Below, piece after piece: positions 5,683 through 6,623 of a stretch of DNA of 6,623 nucleotides (positions are counted from its first letter, which is position 1; each line of letters begins with the position of its first letter). This DNA is from Bacteroidota bacterium (GTDB lineage Bacteria; Bacteroidota; Bacteroidia; NS11-12g; UBA9320). The stretch lies in the NCBI GenBank assembly GCA_003485825.1, contig DNHN01000006.1, positions 1 through 6,623 of the forward strand, written 5' to 3'. Under the pieces are notes generated by a model. That model made no database searches. It saw nothing but the letters and a program-made list of their open reading frames with translations, and had not been told where the DNA came from. The translations under genes were made by a program, and so were the position numbers.

Positions 5683-6623
5683 ATGAAAAACGTCTTTATA
5701 GCTTTATCCCTTCTTTGCTTTCTAGAAACCACCGCCCAAATTGGCACAAGCCAAGCTAATAACAGTAGAATAAGAGCAGGTAATGATGGCACCTTTTTTT
5801 ATTACCAGCTGTTTACACCACAAGGCTATACAGTACCGATAAGTGAAAATAAGGGAACAATACATTCAGCTAGTATTTGGCTTTCGGCAAAAGATGCTAG
5901 TAACACAAAGCACTTATCAGCTGTATACTTAACAGATTTTGGATCAGATTTCACACCTGGCCCAATATCCAACGAACAAAGTAGCACTACTGAGTTTTTT
6001 AAAGGCAACATTTACGTAACCGATGTTATTGATATTAATGACCATATAAGAAATCCAAGCAGTCAAATTTCGAGTATATATAACTGGCCAGCAAATGGAA
6101 GTCAATCCAGAGGAGAACCTAATATAATTGCTCCTTTTGTAGACCTCAATAACGACAATATCTACCAACCCGAAGACGGAGAATACCCAATTATATATGG
6201 AGATATGTGCATATATAGCATATACAATGACGAAGCAAATCAAGAGTTCAGTAAAGGCTCTTCTATGGGTTTAGATATACATCAATACACCTACCAGTTA
6301 TCGAATGATTTTGCTGGAGACACCTTAGAAAACACCAATTTTATTCGATTTGTGATTGTCAATAGATCAGACAAGGATTATTCTGATTTTAGATTTGGCA
6401 CCTATGTAAATATGGGTATTGGTAACCCAATAGATGACTATGTAGGCACAGATTCTAATACAAATATGGCGTATGCATACAATGGGGATGATATTGATGA
6501 AGGCTTCAATGGTTATAGTTTCAACCCACCAATGCAAGGAGCCATGTTTTTAAATACTACCTTAGCAAGTAGTACGGCGATTATGCAAAATAATAACCCT
6601 GAAGATGGGCTGCCAAGCAATGC
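5683..6623 (+). CDS. Large secreted surface protein, probable T9SS cargo (3' truncated by window edge)
   Basis: An uninterrupted frame runs from ATG 5683 to the window end: 313 complete codons plus two bases, no stop. Residues 1-19 are a signal peptide (MKNVFIALSLLCFLETTAQ, cleavage near TTA-Q). The mature part begins IGTSQANNSRIRAGNDGTFF. Residues 152-169 (FVDLNNDNIYQPEDGEYP) match the 'D.N.DG.Y.P..GDYP' segment I know from big secreted Bacteroidota proteins; D154, N156 and D158 resemble a calcium-binding loop. The same family pattern continues with GDMCIYSIYND (173-183), MGLDIHQYTYQL (195-206), FIRFVIVNRS (220-229), DDYVGTDS (251-258), YAYNGDDID (264-272) and FNPPMQGAMFL (280-290). Such proteins normally end in a T9SS C-terminal sorting domain (type A or B), which would lie beyond this window, so export route is inferred. 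The tight spacing after a PorP/SprF gene supports a cargo role. Molecular function is unknown; adhesion or surface-layer roles are guesses. Confidence 0.85.
   Translation, partial: MKNVFIALSLLCFLETTAQIGTSQANNSRIRAGNDGTFFYYQLFTPQGYTVPISENKGTIHSASIWLSAKDASNTKHLSAVYLTDFGSDFTPGPISNEQSSTTEFFKGNIYVTDVIDINDHIRNPSSQISSIYNWPANGSQSRGEPNIIAPFVDLNNDNIYQPEDGEYPIIYGDMCIYSIYNDEANQEFSKGSSMGLDIHQYTYQLSNDFAGDTLENTNFIRFVIVNRSDKDYSDFRFGTYVNMGIGNPIDDYVGTDSNTNMAYAYNGDDIDEGFNGYSFNPPMQGAMFLNTTLASSTAIMQNNNPEDGLPSN

Noticed and set aside
5944..6243. 99-codon minus-strand hydrophobic frame opposite the secreted protein
   Set aside because: The plus-strand frame from 5683 is continuous to the window edge, has a signal peptide and recognisable family motifs; the antisense frames here (also 5826-6011) are shadows.
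1..6623. Mobile element, CRISPR array, tRNA or defence system
   Set aside because: No direct-repeat arrays, transposase or integrase motifs, tRNA-like cloverleaf, or known defence domains were found on either strand.

Overview
The window looks like a chromosomal piece of a Bacteroidota genome, most probably a flavobacterium-like marine or environmental member of the Flavobacteriia. The evidence is a set of lineage-specific families: a TonB-dependent receptor with an N-terminal carboxypeptidase-regulatory-like domain, a DUF4249 lipoprotein, a PorP/SprF protein of the type IX secretion system (T9SS), and a large secreted protein of a Bacteroidota surface-protein type. The DNA is AT-rich, there are no Shine-Dalgarno sequences ahead of the genes, and matches to the Bacteroidota promoter element TAnnTTTG lie just upstream of most starts. 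No tRNA, rRNA, CRISPR array, insertion sequence or integrase was seen.

Layout. (1) Bases 1-127 (+) hold the last 41 codons of a probable MarR-family regulator. (2) Bases 135-3369 (-) hold a two-gene operon: a 791-residue TonB-dependent receptor followed 13 bp later by a 281-residue DUF4249 lipoprotein. A good promoter (TTG, 17-bp spacer, TACGTTTG) lies just ahead of the receptor. The pair probably forms an outer-membrane uptake complex for an unknown substrate. (3) Bases 3370-3504 are a divergent intergenic region with a promoter for each direction and a 7-bp inverted repeat placed almost equally far from both. (4) Bases 3505-4470 (+) hold an inner-membrane calcium/sodium antiporter of the YrbG/CaCA type. 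(5) Bases 4471-4702 are intergenic: a weak terminator-like hairpin, a perfect -7 box in front of a possible 27-codon membrane mini-ORF, a small hairpin whose loop holds that ORF's stop codon, and a second perfect -7 box. (6) Bases 4703-5656 (+) hold a PorP/SprF-family gene, followed after 26 bp by (7) a secreted protein that starts at 5683 and stays open through the window end (313 codons visible).

How the genes fit together. The receptor and DUF4249 lipoprotein are one uptake unit. The PorP/SprF gene and the following secreted gene look like an export or attachment module: SprF-like proteins in Flavobacterium support secretion or surface attachment of partner T9SS cargo encoded beside them (for example sprF with sprB). 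The antiporter is a stand-alone ion-homeostasis gene. The most interesting items are the PorP/cargo pairing, the mini-ORF/hairpin arrangement ahead of porP, and the consistent placement of -7 boxes 4-9 bases before the + strand start codons, which implies very short or absent 5' leaders and corrects two start-codon choices.
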